A stretch of DNA of 64,000 nt from Pseudomonas luteola NBRC 103146 (GTDB lineage: Bacteria; Pseudomonadota; Gammaproteobacteria; Pseudomonadales; Pseudomonadaceae): the NCBI RefSeq assembly GCF_002091675.1, contig NZ_BDAE01000002.1:367481-431480 (forward strand). Direction: 5' to 3'. A program made the translations under genes and the position numbers. The number at the start of each line of letters is the position of its first letter. Position 1 is the first letter of the stretch. The notes under the pieces were generated by a model that saw only the letters and a list, made by a program, of their open reading frames with translations, had not been told where the DNA came from and ran no database searches. Positions 37,617 through 47,565 of this stretch are shown here, piece after piece.

Positions 37617-39137
37617 ATGAAGAAGTCTCTTTTATCCATCGCAATAGGTGCAGTGCTGCTTTCGGGCTGCACCCTGATTCCCGACTACGAGCGGCCTGCA
37701 TCGCCTGTGGAAAACGCTTGGCCGCAAGGCGAGGCGTACAAAGGCAATCCAACCAGCAGTGGTTCGGAATACACGGCCGATATTGGCTGGCGTGAGTTCT
37801 ATAGCGATCCGCAATTGCAGCGTCTGATTCAAGTCGCTCTGGATAACAACCGTGATCTGCGGCAGGCGGCTCTGAATGTTCGCCTGTATCAGGCGCAGTA
37901 TCGTATCCAACGTGCAGAGCTGTTCCCGACCATTGGCGTCAATGCCAATGGTTCGCGGACGCGTACGCCAGCAGACATGAGCTCGGCAGCGGCGATCCAG
38001 GAGTTGCTGCAAAGCACTGGTCAGGCTGGCGCGGGAAGCTCTCGTAGCGGCTCGATCAACAGCCAATACACGGTAACGCTTGGTATGTCGGCCTATGAGC
38101 TGGATCTGTTCGGTCGGTTGCGTAGTTTGAACGAGCAGGCCTTGCAAAGTTATTTTGCAACCGTTGAGGCGCGGCGCAGTACGCAGATCAGCCTGATTTC
38201 CGAAGTGGCTAACGCCTACTTCACCTGGAAAACCGATCAGAAATTGCTCCAGCTTACCCGCGATACACTGGACGCTTATCAGCGCTCATTCGATCTGACC
38301 AAGCGTCTGTTGGATAATGGGGTGGGTAGCGGTCTAGATCTACGTCAGTCCCGTACGGCGCTGGAGGGCGCTCGGGCGAGTCTTGCGCAGTACACTCGTC
38401 AGGAGGCGCAGGATCGCAATGCGCTGGGGTTGCTGTTGGGCGCGCCCTTGCCGACCGATTTACCGGCCGGCAAGAGCTTGGATGACAATGACCTGCTGGC
38501 CAAGCTGCCAGCTGGCTTGCCGTCGCAGCTGTTACAGCGCCGTCCGGATGTTTTGCAGGCCGAGCTTAACCTCAAGGCAGCCAATGCCAATATTGGAGCC
38601 GCCAGGGCAGCGTTCTTCCCAAGCATCAGCCTGACCGCCCAGGGTGGAACGGGTAGCCGGGAGCTTTCTGGCTTGTTTGATGCCCATTCGGGATACTGGA
38701 CATTCGCACCCAGCATCAATATCCCGATCTTTACCGCCGGTAGTCTGAAGGCAAGCCTCGATGCGGCCAAGATCCAGAAGGACATCAATATCGCTGCGTA
38801 TGAGAAAGCCATCCAGACAGCCTTCCGGGAAGTGTCTGATTCTCTAGCTGCACAGGGAACTTATGATGACCAACTTCAGGCCCAGCGTGATCTGGTGACG
38901 GCAAGTCAGGAGTATTACGATTTGGCTGAGAAGCGTTACCGTCAGGGCATCGATAACTACCTGACTGTGCTTGATGCGCAGCGATCCTTATATTCGGCTC
39001 AGGAGCAGCTGCTCGCAGACCGCCTTAATCAGCTCAGCAGCAGTGTGACGCTGTACAAGGCGTTAGGCGGTGGCTGGTTGGAGCGTACGACGGATAACAA
39101 CGTCAGTGCGACGCCCGCAATCACATCAAAGCGCTAG
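37617..39137 (+). CDS. ttgC: Outer-membrane efflux channel (OprM/TtgC family)
   Basis: TtgC forms the trimeric outer-membrane tunnel for TtgAB. The 506-residue lipoprotein has lipobox LLSGC and two repeats of the outer-membrane efflux domain (each with long helices), including [17 protein letters not shown] and the C-terminal [19 protein letters not shown]. The ATG at 37617 is favoured; a TTG two codons upstream overlaps the ttgB stop. A strong terminator ends the operon. Confidence 0.95.
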   Translation: MKKSLLSIAIGAVLLSGCTLIPDYERPASPVENAWPQGEAYKGNPTSSGSEYTADIGWREFYSDPQLQRLIQVALDNNRDLRQAALNVRLYQAQYRIQRAELFPTIGVNANGSRTRTPADMSSAAAIQELLQSTGQAGAGSSRSGSINSQYTVTLGMSAYELDLFGRLRSLNEQALQSYFATVEARRSTQISLISEVANAYFTWKTDQKLLQLTRDTLDAYQRSFDLTKRLLDNGVGSGLDLRQSRTALEGARASLAQYTRQEAQDRNALGLLLGAPLPTDLPAGKSLDDNDLLAKLPAGLPSQLLQRRPDVLQAELNLKAANANIGAARAAFFPSISLTAQGGTGSRELSGLFDAHSGYWTFAPSINIPIFTAGSLKASLDAAKIQKDINIAAYEKAIQTAFREVSDSLAAQGTYDDQLQAQRDLVTASQEYYDLAEKRYRQGIDNYLTVLDAQRSLYSAQEQLLADRLNQLSSSVTLYKALGGGWLERTTDNNVSATPAITSKR

Positions 39138-39151
39138 TAAGGCAGACATGA

Positions 39152-39183
39152 AAAAGCCGACTCGATTGAGTCGGCTTTTTTTA
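39152..39183. terminator. Terminator at the end of ttgABC
   Basis: A 13-bp stem (AAAAAGCCGACTC / GAGTCGGCTTTTT) with a GATT loop and a T run lies 14 nt after ttgC. The flanking A tract would also let it act on rhlE transcripts from the other strand. Confidence 0.93.
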
Positions 39184-39191
39184 TGCCTATT

Positions 39192-39221
39192 TTTCCCTCC
39201 AGCCTGCGCTGGAGGGAAAAC
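39192..39221. repeat. Second 13-bp hairpin between ttgC and rhlE
   Basis: A perfect 13-bp inverted repeat (TTTTCCCTCCAGC / GCTGGAGGGAAAA) with a CTGC loop lies 3 nt from the rhlE 3' end. It has no T run on either strand, so it may protect mRNA 3' ends rather than terminate; the neighbouring terminator at 39152 completes the pair. Confidence 0.8.
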
Positions 39222-39224
39222 GCA

Positions 39225-41162
39225 TCAAGCGTCAGCGTCAGCCGAGCGATTACGTGTCAGCAAGGCAGGCTTTTCAGCCTTTGGACGAACCTGGAGCGAA
39301 TCCAGCTGCTCAGGCGTCAGCATGCGGTCTGCACGAGAAGGTTTGTGCAGAATGCGAGGTTGCGGCTTGCTGGGTGCACGCTCCTCTGTCATAGCGGGAC
39401 GCGGCTCACGGGGTTCGCGTGGCTGGTAAGGACGATTCTCCTGACGGGGACGTTGTCCGGCCGGCTTGTTGCGACGCTTGTTCTGAGCTGGGCCACGACT
39501 ATCGGTTGCAGGCGCGTTGCTGGCATTGGCCGCACCTTGTCTAGGACGGGGCGGGCGTGCTTGAGCCGTAGCGCCTGAAGTCGCTGCGCCTTGGCTATGG
39601 GTACGCGGCGGTTGCCCTTGACCTGGACGACGCGGACCACCATTACGGCGATTCTTGCCTTGATAAGGGCTGACATAATCGACCCGGTTACCAAAGTTAT
39701 CGAAATCGTCATCCAGAAATTCTTCCGGATCGCGGTTCTGGGGGCTCTGAGTTGTCTGCTGTGGCTGGCGCTCGCCGCTGCGCTCCTGGCGTGGCTTGTT
39801 TCTACCGGCGCGTGCCTGGTCCTGACCCTGGTTCTGCTGGCGGCCACGACGTGGCTGGCGTGCCTGCCGCTCCTCGTGCTGTGGTGCTGCGTGTTCAGCA
39901 GAAACTTCACCTTCCGCTGCTCTTGCAGGCTGCTCTTTGCGGGGTGCACGTGGCTGTCGTGCCTGGCGACGGGGCTCGCGTGGCTCACGCGCTTCCACTT
40001 TCTCAACCGGTGCGCTGGCAGGGTCAAAGCCCTGCATGTCACCGTCAGGGATGTTCTGCTTGGTCAGGCGCTCGATGGCGCGCAGCAGTTTCTCCTCGTC
40101 GGGAGACACAAGGGATATGGCTTCGCCGCTACGACCGGCACGACCTGTACGGCCGATGCGGTGTACGTAATCTTCCTCCACGTTCGGCAACTCGAAGTTG
40201 ACGACATGGGGAAGCTGGTCGATGTCCAGACCGCGAGCGGCAATATCGGTTGCTACGAGCACGCGAATGGAATTGTCCTTGAAATCGGCCAGCGCTTTGG
40301 TACGTGCGTTCTGGCTCTTGTTTCCATGGATAGGCGCAGCCGGAAGGCCGTTCTTGTTCAGGTATTCGGCCAGGCGGTTGGCACCGTGCTTGGTCCGTGT
40401 GAAGACCAGCACTTGTTCCCAGGCGCCAAGAGTAATCAGATGAGCCAGCAAGGCGCGTTTCTGGGCAGCGGCAATACGGAAGACACGCTGCTCGATACGT
40501 TCGACCGTGGTGTTTGGCGGCGTGACCTGGATGCGCTCGGGATTACGCAGGAGCTTGTCGGCCAAATCGGTAATGTCTTTGGAGAACGTTGCCGAAAACA
40601 GCAGGTTCTGCCGTTCTTTGGGAAGCAGGGCGAGAACCTTCTTCACGTCGTGAATGAAGCCCATGTCGAGCATGCGGTCAGCTTCGTCCAGCACGAGAAT
40701 CTCGATGGCTGACAGATCGACGTTATTCTGACCGGCAAGGTCCAGAAGACGACCAGGGCACGCTACCAGGACGTCAAGGCCCTTGGAGAGCGCAGTGACC
40801 TGGGGCTTCATGCCAACACCACCAAAGATGCAGGTGCTACGCATGGGAAGGTCGCGTGCATAGATCTTGAAACTATCATGCACTTGGGCGGCCAGCTCCC
40901 GGGTAGGCGTCAATACCAACACACGGGCTTGGCGCGGACCGGCTTTTTTGCCGTCAGGTTGTCCGTTCGGAAAGAGCCGTTCGAGAACGGGGAGGGCGAA
41001 TCCACCCGTCTTGCCAGTACCGGTCTGGGCGGCAACCATCAGGTCACGGCCTTGCAGTACAGCGGGAATGGCCCGTTGTTGAACGGGAGTCGGGTTGACA
41101 TAACCCGCGTCGTTTACTGCGCGGGATAGGGCCTCGGAGAGACCGAGGGAAGTGAAGGACAT
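39225..41162 (-). CDS. rhlE: DEAD-box ATP-dependent RNA helicase RhlE
   Basis: RhlE remodels RNA in ribosome assembly and cold adaptation. The 645-residue protein has Q motif ([11 protein letters not shown]), Walker A ([11 protein letters not shown]), PTRELA, DEAD ([13 protein letters not shown]), SAT (FSATF) and the C-terminal [13 protein letters not shown]. Residues after about 385 form a 260-residue disordered tail rich in Arg, Gln, Pro and Gly with many R-Q-P-R repeats, likely an RNA-binding extension. This tail is longer than in E. coli RhlE (about 450 aa). It converges with ttgC. Confidence 0.94.
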   Translation of the reverse strand: MSFTSLGLSEALSRAVNDAGYVNPTPVQQRAIPAVLQGRDLMVAAQTGTGKTGGFALPVLERLFPNGQPDGKKAGPRQARVLVLTPTRELAAQVHDSFKIYARDLPMRSTCIFGGVGMKPQVTALSKGLDVLVACPGRLLDLAGQNNVDLSAIEILVLDEADRMLDMGFIHDVKKVLALLPKERQNLLFSATFSKDITDLADKLLRNPERIQVTPPNTTVERIEQRVFRIAAAQKRALLAHLITLGAWEQVLVFTRTKHGANRLAEYLNKNGLPAAPIHGNKSQNARTKALADFKDNSIRVLVATDIAARGLDIDQLPHVVNFELPNVEEDYVHRIGRTGRAGRSGEAISLVSPDEEKLLRAIERLTKQNIPDGDMQGFDPASAPVEKVEAREPREPRRQARQPRAPRKEQPARAAEGEVSAEHAAPQHEERQARQPRRGRQQNQGQDQARAGRNKPRQERSGERQPQQTTQSPQNRDPEEFLDDDFDNFGNRVDYVSPYQGKNRRNGGPRRPGQGQPPRTHSQGAATSGATAQARPPRPRQGAANASNAPATDSRGPAQNKRRNKPAGQRPRQENRPYQPREPREPRPAMTEERAPSKPQPRILHKPSRADRMLTPEQLDSLQVRPKAEKPALLTRNRSADADA

Positions 41163-41309
41163 GCGGGGTTCCTGTCTACTAAGTCGGCGTCCCGCCGACG
41201 TTGGGGCGCGGTTTCGCCTGAAACTGACGACAATAATGTGTTCGTCTTCTCCACACGCTACCGCCCTGCGCTGGGTGGAAGGCTGGAAAATGGCTCCAGG
41301 CGATGATGT

Positions 41310-42158
41310 TCAGCTTTTAAAGCCAAGGTTATTCCAAATGGCCAGGCTGGGTTCAGCCTGATTCAATGTGTAGAAGTGCAGGGCAGGCGCTCCGCCGGCC
41401 AGCAAGCGTTCACACATGTCTGTCACGATTTCCTGGCCAAACGCCTGAATGCTTTTGACATCGTCAGCATACGCTTCCAACTGCTTGCGAATCCAGCGTG
41501 GGATTTCGGCGCCACAGGCTTCGGAAAAGCGAGCCAGGCTGCTGTAGTTGGTAATCGGCATGATGCCAGGAATGATGGGTACGTCTGCGCCTAGCTTGCA
41601 CGCTCTGTCGACAAAATGAAAGTAGCTGTCGGCATTAAAAAAGTATTGTGTGATCGCGCCGTTGGCTCCAGCCTTGATTTTGCGAACAAAATTGGCGAGA
41701 TCGGCTTCGAAGTTGCGTGCCTGGGGATGAACTTCCGGATAAGCGGCAACTTCAATGTGGAAATGATCGCCGGTTTCTTCGCGGATAAAGCTAACCAACT
41801 CGTTGGCGTAACGCAGTTCGCCGCCGGAAATCCCCATGCCGGAAGGAAGATCACCGCGTAGTGCCACAATACGCGTGATGCCCGCTTCACGGTAGCGAAT
41901 CAGCAGGTCCCGTAATTCGGCCTTGGAGTCGCCTACGCAGGAGAGGTGGGGCGCTGTAGGAATCCGAATCTCGCTGTCGAGCTGAAGAACGGTATTGAGG
42001 GTACGGTCCCGGGTCGAGCCGCCAGCACCATAAGTGCAGGAGAAGAATTCTGGGGAGTAGCCGGCCAGCTGGCGAGCAGTATTGAGCAATTTTTCGTGGC
42101 CGGCTTCGGTCTTCGTCGGGAAGAACTCGAAACTGACGTTGGGTGTGGTACGAGTCAT
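41310..42158 (-). CDS. metF: 5,10-methylenetetrahydrofolate reductase
   Basis: MetF makes 5-methyl-THF for methionine synthesis using FAD and NADH. The 282-residue protein has VSFEFFPTKTEAG at the N-terminus, FFSCTYGAGGSTRDRT, ALRGDLP and the FAD/folate region GANGAITQYFFNAD. It follows ahcY after 117 nt with two hairpins between. The pair closes the activated-methyl cycle, and the SAH riboswitch before ahcY probably controls both. Confidence 0.95.
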   Translation of the reverse strand: MTRTTPNVSFEFFPTKTEAGHEKLLNTARQLAGYSPEFFSCTYGAGGSTRDRTLNTVLQLDSEIRIPTAPHLSCVGDSKAELRDLLIRYREAGITRIVALRGDLPSGMGISGGELRYANELVSFIREETGDHFHIEVAAYPEVHPQARNFEADLANFVRKIKAGANGAITQYFFNADSYFHFVDRACKLGADVPIIPGIMPITNYSSLARFSEACGAEIPRWIRKQLEAYADDVKSIQAFGQEIVTDMCERLLAGGAPALHFYTLNQAEPSLAIWNNLGFKS

Positions 42159-42194
42159 GGGTAATTCCTGGAGCGCATTGGCGCTTCCTCAAGA

Positions 42195-42254
42195 AACACC
42201 GCCGCTTGGGCGGTGTTGTCCTGAACTGCCGAGGAGAAGGGGAAGACCTTCTCC
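42195..42254 (-). repeat. Two hairpins between ahcY and metF
   Basis: AACACCGCC / GGCGGTGTT (42195-42217) and GGAGAAGG / CCTTCTCC (42233-42254) can each fold. Neither has a proper U tract on the minus strand; they may stabilise the ahcY message or partly reduce read-through into metF. Confidence 0.55.
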
Positions 42255-42275
42255 GTGTCGATTGATGCCTACCGC

Positions 42276-43682
42276 TTAGTAGCGATAGGTTTCCGGCTTG
42301 AACGGGCCGTCCTGCTCAACGCCGATGTAGTCCGCCTGTTCTTTGGTCAGACGTGTCACGACACCGCCGAAGCCCTTGACCATTTCCAGCGCCACTTCTT
42401 CGTCCAGCTTCTTGGGCAGAACCATAACCGTGACGTTCTTGGTCTTTTCGACTACAGGAAGGTCGGCAAACTTCTCGTTGAACAAGTGCATCTGCGCCAG
42501 AACCTGGTTGGCAAAGGAGCCGTCCATGATGCGACTTGGGTGGCCGGTTGCGTTGCCCAGGTTGACCAGGCGACCTTCGGCCAGCAGGATCAAATAATCA
42601 TCGTTGGCCGGATCGATGTCCTTACCGGTGCGGTGAATCTTGTGAACCTGCGGCTTCACTTCTTCCCAGCCCCAGTTCTTGCGCATGAAGGCTGTATCGA
42701 TTTCATTGTCGAAATGGCCAATGTTGCACACCACGGCGCGCTTCTTCAGCTTTTTCAGCATGTTGGCGTCGCAGACGTTGGCGTTGCCGGTTGTGGTGAC
42801 GATCAGGTCGATCTTGCCCAGCAGGTCGGCATCAACGCAGGCTTCGGTGCCATCGTTCTGACCATTCTTGTAGGGCGAAACGACTTCATAGCCGTCCATG
42901 CAGGCCTGCATGGCACAGATCGGGTCGACCTCGGACACCTTTACGATCATGCCTTCCTGGCGCAGGGAGGCAGCAGAACCCTTGCCTACGTCGCCATAGC
43001 CGACAACCAGCGCCTGCTTGCCGGAGAGCAGGTGGTCGGTAGCGCGCTTGATGGCGTCGTTCAGGCTGTGACGGCAGCCGTACTTGTTGTCGTTCTTGCT
43101 CTTGGTAACGGAGTCATTGACGTTGATCGCCGGGATCTTCAGGGTGCCTTTCTTCAGCATGTCCTGCAGGCGATGTACACCAGTAGTGGTTTCTTCAGTA
43201 ACGCCGTGAATTTTTTCCAGGGCCTGCGGGTATTTGTCATGCAGGATCTGGGTCAGGTCGCCACCATCGTCCAGGACCATGTTGGCATCCCAAGGCTGGC
43301 CATCTTTCAGGATGGTCTGCTCGATGCACCACTCGTATTCTTCTTCGGTTTCACCTTTCCAGGCAAAGACAGGAATACCGGCAGCGGCAATGGCGGCTGC
43401 GGCCTGATCCTGGGTAGAGAAGATGTTGCAGGAGGACCAACGCACTTCAGCGCCCAGCGCGACCAGTGTTTCGATCAGCACGGCAGTCTGGATGGTCATG
43501 TGGATGCAGCCCAGGATCTTGGCACCCTTGAGCGGTTGCTCGCCGGCGTACTTGCGACGCAGGGCCATCAGGGCTGGCATTTCGGACTCGGCGATGATGA
43601 TTTCGCGGCGGCCCCAGTCAGCCAGGGAAATGTCGGCAACCTTGTAGTCGTTGAAACCGGCAGGCGTGATAACAGCGCTCAT
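42276..43682 (-). CDS. ahcY: Adenosylhomocysteinase (S-adenosylhomocysteine hydrolase)
   Basis: AhcY hydrolyses SAH to adenosine and homocysteine, relieving product inhibition of methyltransferases. The 469-residue protein has [26 protein letters not shown], the NAD site [12 protein letters not shown], and the C-terminal K-x-x-x-Y-R-Y end (PFKPETYRY). The ATG at 43682 ([10 protein letters not shown]) is correct; the open frame upstream is the riboswitch leader. Controlled by the SAH riboswitch. Confidence 0.97.
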   Translation of the reverse strand: MSAVITPAGFNDYKVADISLADWGRREIIIAESEMPALMALRRKYAGEQPLKGAKILGCIHMTIQTAVLIETLVALGAEVRWSSCNIFSTQDQAAAAIAAAGIPVFAWKGETEEEYEWCIEQTILKDGQPWDANMVLDDGGDLTQILHDKYPQALEKIHGVTEETTTGVHRLQDMLKKGTLKIPAINVNDSVTKSKNDNKYGCRHSLNDAIKRATDHLLSGKQALVVGYGDVGKGSAASLRQEGMIVKVSEVDPICAMQACMDGYEVVSPYKNGQNDGTEACVDADLLGKIDLIVTTTGNANVCDANMLKKLKKRAVVCNIGHFDNEIDTAFMRKNWGWEEVKPQVHKIHRTGKDIDPANDDYLILLAEGRLVNLGNATGHPSRIMDGSFANQVLAQMHLFNEKFADLPVVEKTKNVTVMVLPKKLDEEVALEMVKGFGGVVTRLTKEQADYIGVEQDGPFKPETYRY

Positions 43683-43754
43683 TAAGCTCTCCATTCGTTC
43701 GAAGTTGTTGGCTGCCCCGGCGATAACGTGCTGCTGCAGGACAGCTGTAAATGC

Positions 43755-43846
43755 GAATGGGCGCCGTTGATGCGTGTGCAGGCCAGGCCTGCGGCTACGC
43801 TCCCCCGAGCCTGACAGGGAAACCCTGCTGCAGCGCCCCTCGGTAG
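43755..43846 (-). promoter_or_regulatory. S-adenosylhomocysteine (SAH) riboswitch
   Basis: On the minus strand, beginning at 43843, the leader reads CCGAGGGGCGCTGCAGC, the conserved 5' block of the SAH riboswitch. A stem-loop (CAGGG/CCCTG) and AGGCTCGGGGG follow. The 3' strand of the first helix (GCGCCC, 43764-43759) pairs with GGGCGC near the 5' end. It lies about 75 nt before ahcY, the usual position in Pseudomonas. SAH binding should raise ahcY expression. Confidence 0.9.
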
Positions 43847-44033
43847 GATGGCGGGTGGCGATTTGAAAATCGCCATGGGCTCGAAGTATAGCGGGCAATC
43901 CCCAGGCTTTGTAGGTGTACCGGATTCATGATGATCAGTAATTGACTGCATAGAGAGGAACGACCGCTTCGGTGGCTTCTCTAACCGGCGGAAAGGGTTA
44001 AGCTTGTGGACCGCTATTACTCAAGGAGACGAC

Positions 44034-44438
44034 ATGAATTTCCATACACGCAAGTGGGTAAAGCCCGAGGATCTGAACGCCAACAACACTCTGTTTGGCG
44101 GCAGCCTGCTGAAGTGGATAGACGAAGAGGCTGCGATTTATGCCATCGTTCAGTTGGGCAACCAGCGGGTCGTCACCAAATATATTTCCGAGATCAATTT
44201 TGTCAGCGCATCGCGTATCGGTGACATCATCGAGCTAGGGATCACGGCTACTGAATTTGGCCGCAGCTCCATTACCCTGCGCTGTGAAGTCCGCAACAAG
44301 ATTACCCGCAAGAGCATTCTGACCATCGACAAGATCGTCTTCGTCAACCTGGACGAGGAGGGTAATCCGACTCCCCATGGCAAGACGAAGATCACGTACA
44401 TCGAAGATCAGTTCAAGGATGAAGAAAAGGGCGCCTGA
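44034..44438 (+). CDS. Acyl-CoA thioesterase (hotdog fold, YciA-like)
   Basis: The 134-residue single-hotdog protein has the catalytic-region sequence NANNTLFGGSLLKWIDEEAAIYA (Asn and Asp of acyl-CoA hydrolases) and SASRIGDIIELG. It hydrolyses acyl-CoA; chain preference cannot be read. The ATG at 44034 follows AAGGAG. It lies 65 nt upstream of the TetR-type gene on the same strand. Confidence 0.88.
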   Translation: MNFHTRKWVKPEDLNANNTLFGGSLLKWIDEEAAIYAIVQLGNQRVVTKYISEINFVSASRIGDIIELGITATEFGRSSITLRCEVRNKITRKSILTIDKIVFVNLDEEGNPTPHGKTKITYIEDQFKDEEKGA

Positions 44439-44503
44439 GTCGCTCTAGGTTCGCGACAGACCTTGGAGTAGCCTTGGCGTTTACTGCTCGTATCGGAAAT
44501 GCC

Positions 44504-45124
44504 ATGGCTAATCACAAGATCGAGATCCGCCGCAGGAATACGCAGAAGATATTGCTGGCTGCCGAAAAGGTGTTTGCCGAGAAAGGGTTTGGTGCTGCTT
44601 CCATGGGCGATATTGCCCAGGAAGCAGAGCTGCCGCGGTCGAACCTGCATTATTACTTCTCGACCAAGGATGACCTGTACCGTGAGGTGGTGCTCGGATT
44701 ACTGGAACTCTGGAAACAGGATGCCATCTGTTTCGAGCAGTTCGATGACCCCCGGGTAGTGCTGGCGAGCTATATCCGCGCCAAGATGAACCACTCCCGT
44801 ACTCGCCCTTATGGCTCAAAGATCTGGGCCAACGAAATCATGCATGGTGCACCGCTGCTGGGGGCCGCTCTGGATGAACACCTGATGGAGTGGGCCAGAC
44901 TCAAGCAGGCCAAGATCAAGCAGTGGGTGGATGACAAACGTATCCTGCCGGTAGAGCCGGCTTATCTGCTCTACATGATCTGGGCCTCGACTCAGCACTA
45001 TGCAGATTTCAATTATCAGATCGACCTAATCAACGGTCATACGCCCTTAAGCGACCGCCAGTTCGAGCAGGCTGTACAGACGGTGACGGCGGTTATCCTG
45101 CGAGGAATTGGTCTGGAGCCTTGA
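44504..45124 (+). CDS. TetR-family regulator with RutR-type C-terminal domain
   Basis: The 206-residue repressor has an N-terminal helix-turn-helix (KGFGAASMGDIAQEAELPRSNLHYYF) and a C-terminal domain of the RutR/YcdC type (TRPYGSKIWANEIMHGAPLL, then IWASTQHYADFNYQI). RutR senses uracil. The downstream NCS1 and NCS2 transporters suggest this one controls pyrimidine or purine base uptake, which is inference. The start is ATG 44504; a TTG ten codons upstream is an alternative. Confidence 0.87.
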   Translation: MANHKIEIRRRNTQKILLAAEKVFAEKGFGAASMGDIAQEAELPRSNLHYYFSTKDDLYREVVLGLLELWKQDAICFEQFDDPRVVLASYIRAKMNHSRTRPYGSKIWANEIMHGAPLLGAALDEHLMEWARLKQAKIKQWVDDKRILPVEPAYLLYMIWASTQHYADFNYQIDLINGHTPLSDRQFEQAVQTVTAVILRGIGLEP

Positions 45125-45514
45125 GCATTCCTAACGTAGCTGTCAGGAATAAAGGGTATCCGGCGCTGCCTTGGTGATCGTCGCTCACCAAATTGTTGCA
45201 CAGGCTATGGCTTGGCTTTTCTGAACTTAATCAATGAGTTGGTTGCTTTTTCAACGCTTGCAAGCGATCACCCTGCTTTTTTCTGCACCAGTTTGATTCC
45301 TGACAATGTTGTTAGGACGCTTCGCTTCGGTGATCAACTGCCATTGCCTTGCTAGGCAAACCAATATTCCAGGTGTGATATCAAGGACTTAGCGCAAGGC
45401 CCGCTCCCCTGACTGTTTTCGATCACGGTTCCGGCACGCTTATTGAGAGAAAGGGCGATCAGCCTGCTAGCAGGACCTACTCACCCCTATGAGAGAAAAC
45501 AGGGAGAGCATGCC
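45125..45514 (+). other. 390-nt gene-free region upstream of the NCS1 transporter
   Basis: It contains a 7-bp perfect dyad (TTGGTGA-N7-TCACCAA, 45171-45191) 46 nt after the TetR stop. Near the transporter there is a CGGCACG-N4-TTGAG block (45432-45447) that resembles a sigma-54 -24/-12 promoter but lacks the -12 GC. No coding frame is credible. Confidence 0.5.
45171..45191. promoter_or_regulatory. Inverted repeat between TetR-like gene and NCS1 gene
   Basis: TTGGTGA-N7-TCACCAA is a perfect 7-bp dyad of the size a TetR dimer could bind. It does not match the E. coli RutR site TTGACCA-N2-TGGTCAA. No T run follows, so it is not a classical terminator. Confidence 0.4.
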
Positions 45515-47005
45515 ATGCCATACAACAGATCCGAAGTGATTGTGCGCGATGGTCTTCATGAGCTTCATGCCGGCCCGGATGTTCTGGACAGCCCACGTTA
45601 TAACCACGACATGGCGCCTACTCAGGTAGCGGAGCGTTCCTGGAATAAGTGGCATATCGCAGCGCTGTGGGTGGGCATGGCCATCTGCGTACCCACGTAC
45701 ACCCTGGGTGGCGTACTGACGGCTTACTTTGGATTATCAGTGGGCGAGGCGCTGGCTACCATTCTGCTGGCCAACCTGATCGTGCTAATTCCCCTGACAT
45801 TAAATGCATTTCCAGGCACCAAGTACGGGATTCCTTTTCCGGTCCTCCTGCGCAGCTCCTTTGGTATTCTGGGCTCGAACGTGCCCTGCCTGATTCGAGC
45901 AGTCGTGGCCTGCGGCTGGTTTGGCATCCAGACGATGTTTGGCGGTTTGGCGATTCACCTGTTTCTCGGGTCACTTTTCGAGGGCTGGAAGGCCTTGGGC
46001 AGTACGGGTGAGGTCATTGGCTTCATGGTGTTCTGGACGGCCAATCTATGGGTGGTCATTCGAGGCGCCGAGTCGATCAAGTGGCTGGAGACCTTGTCTG
46101 CGCCGCTCCTGTTACTTGTCGGGGTCGGTCTTCTGATGTGGGCGATGCCCCATGTGTCGATGACGGAGCTCCTGTCCCAGCCAGCCAAACGACCGGAAGG
46201 CGAGGGGGTGACCAAATATTTTCTGGCAGGCCTGACTGCCATGGTGGGTTTCTGGGCGACTCTCTCGTTAAACATTCCAGACTTCAGTCGCTATGCCAGA
46301 AGCCAGAAGGATCAGATCATAGGCCAGGTAATTGGCCTGCCGGTCACCATGTTCCTGTTTGCCTCCCTGGGCGTGGTAATGACGGCCGCTTCGGCGGCCC
46401 TGGTGGGCGAGACGGTGTCTGATCCGGTTTCGCTTATCGGTCATATCCAGAGCCCTGTTTGGGTCGCCTTGGCCATGGCCTTGATCGTAGTTGCGACGCT
46501 GTCGACTAATACAGCTGCCAATATCGTTTCGCCCACGAATGATTTCCAGAATCTTGCGCCCCGGCTCATCAATCGGACCCGAGCCGTATTGATAACTGGG
46601 TTGGTGGGCCTGGCGCTGATGGCCCATGAACTGCTCAAGAAACTAGGCTGGATCGTCTCGGATGTCAGCTTGGAGAGCGTGTACTCGAACTGGCTGCTGG
46701 GGTACTCCAGTCTTCTGGGACCCATCGCCGGCATCATGGTGGTGGACTACTTCATCGTGAAAAAGCAGCAGCTTGATCTGGCCGGGTTATACCGTGACGA
46801 CTATTACCCAGCCTACAACGTGGCGGGTTTCGTTGCGTTCGGTATTCCTGTCGTGCTGACGCTCATGGCGTTGACAACGGGCGTCATGACCTGGTTTTAC
46901 GATTACGGCTGGTTTACCGGTTCGGCACTTGGTGGGGTGATCTACTTTGCCTGTGCCGGGCAGCGTCATCGCAGCCCGGCGCCGCTGGCCAGACCTTCGC
47001 TGTGA
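45515..47005 (+). CDS. NCS1-family nucleobase:cation symporter
   Basis: The 496-residue permease has about 12 membrane helices and the Mhp1-like block FPGTKYGIPFPVLLRSSFG, RAVVACGWFGIQT, NIPDFSRYAR and STNTAANIVSPTNDFQNL. NCS1 proteins carry uracil, cytosine, allantoin or hydantoins; the substrate here cannot be chosen. The ATG at 45515 begins the conserved cytosolic N-terminus; 24 further in-frame codons upstream are unlikely. It follows a RutR-like regulator gene and ends 9 nt from the convergent phosphoesterase gene. Confidence 0.9.
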   Translation: MPYNRSEVIVRDGLHELHAGPDVLDSPRYNHDMAPTQVAERSWNKWHIAALWVGMAICVPTYTLGGVLTAYFGLSVGEALATILLANLIVLIPLTLNAFPGTKYGIPFPVLLRSSFGILGSNVPCLIRAVVACGWFGIQTMFGGLAIHLFLGSLFEGWKALGSTGEVIGFMVFWTANLWVVIRGAESIKWLETLSAPLLLLVGVGLLMWAMPHVSMTELLSQPAKRPEGEGVTKYFLAGLTAMVGFWATLSLNIPDFSRYARSQKDQIIGQVIGLPVTMFLFASLGVVMTAASAALVGETVSDPVSLIGHIQSPVWVALAMALIVVATLSTNTAANIVSPTNDFQNLAPRLINRTRAVLITGLVGLALMAHELLKKLGWIVSDVSLESVYSNWLLGYSSLLGPIAGIMVVDYFIVKKQQLDLAGLYRDDYYPAYNVAGFVAFGIPVVLTLMALTTGVMTWFYDYGWFTGSALGGVIYFACAGQRHRSPAPLARPSL

Positions 47006-47014
47006 AGGCCCTGA

Positions 47015-47497
47015 CTAGACTTCCAGGGTAATGAGTTCGGCGTTGACCTCAGTACCCTGTATGGTCAGGCGTCCCAGAGAGACAGGCAGCTTGAAGCGGC
47101 GAGGGCCAGGGCTGCCTGGGTTGAAGTAGAGCACGCCCTCGCGCTCCTCCCGTTTTGGCTTATGTGAATGCCCGCAGATTACAACGCGAATACCTTCGGC
47201 CGCCGGATCAATCACCAGATCCTGGAGGATGTGGATCACGTAGAGATCGACCTCGCCAAAACGAAGCGTAGCTGTTTCAGGTAGGGTCTGGGCCCAGTCG
47301 TCCGTGTCGTTATTGCCGCGGACGACGGTAAGGGGAGCTATTTCCCGAAGTCGCTCAAGGATTTCGGGCTTGCCGATATCACCGGCATGGATGATATGGT
47401 CGCTCCCTTCAAGTGCACTCAATGCGCCGGGACGCAGGTGGTTGTGCGTATCGGCGATAACGCCAATGCGAAAAATCGGATGGTTGGAGGCAGGCAT
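47015..47497 (-). CDS. YfcE/MJ0936-family metallophosphoesterase
   Basis: The 160-residue calcineurin-type phosphodiesterase has the metal motifs in order: GVIADTHNH (D-x-H), IIHAGDIGKP (GD), VRGNNDT (GNND), VICGHSHKPKRE (GHSH) and FNPGSPG. Relatives hydrolyse phosphodiesters in vitro. The ATG at 47497 follows GGGAGA; 33 in-frame upstream codons are not conserved. It lies between two nucleobase transporters, but no functional link is established. Confidence 0.92.
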   Translation of the reverse strand: MPASNHPIFRIGVIADTHNHLRPGALSALEGSDHIIHAGDIGKPEILERLREIAPLTVVRGNNDTDDWAQTLPETATLRFGEVDLYVIHILQDLVIDPAAEGIRVVICGHSHKPKREEREGVLYFNPGSPGPRRFKLPVSLGRLTIQGTEVNAELITLEV

Positions 47498-47565
47498 GGT
47501 TCTCCCGTACACAGGCTGGGTCTGTATAACCTTTGACCGATAAAGTGTGTAAGGGTTGAATGAGT

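Noticed and set aside
39591-40712. 373-codon plus-strand open frame opposite rhlE, with hydrophobic stretches resembling membrane segments
   Set aside because: The Leu-rich parts are the antisense of the Arg/Gln/Pro-rich RhlE tail; no family resemblance.
42255-43685. 476-codon plus-strand open frame opposite ahcY
   Set aside because: It is the exact antisense of ahcY, has no recognisable domain, and arises from GC-biased codon use.
44504-45124. TetR gene at 44504 as the displaced ttgR
   Set aside because: Its C-terminal half is RutR-like and its helix-turn-helix differs from TtgR/AcrR; it lies beside nucleobase transporters.
45432-45447. Sigma-54 promoter upstream of the NCS1 gene
   Set aside because: CGGCACG-N4-TTGAG keeps the -24 GG but lacks the essential -12 GC, so it is listed only as a resemblance.
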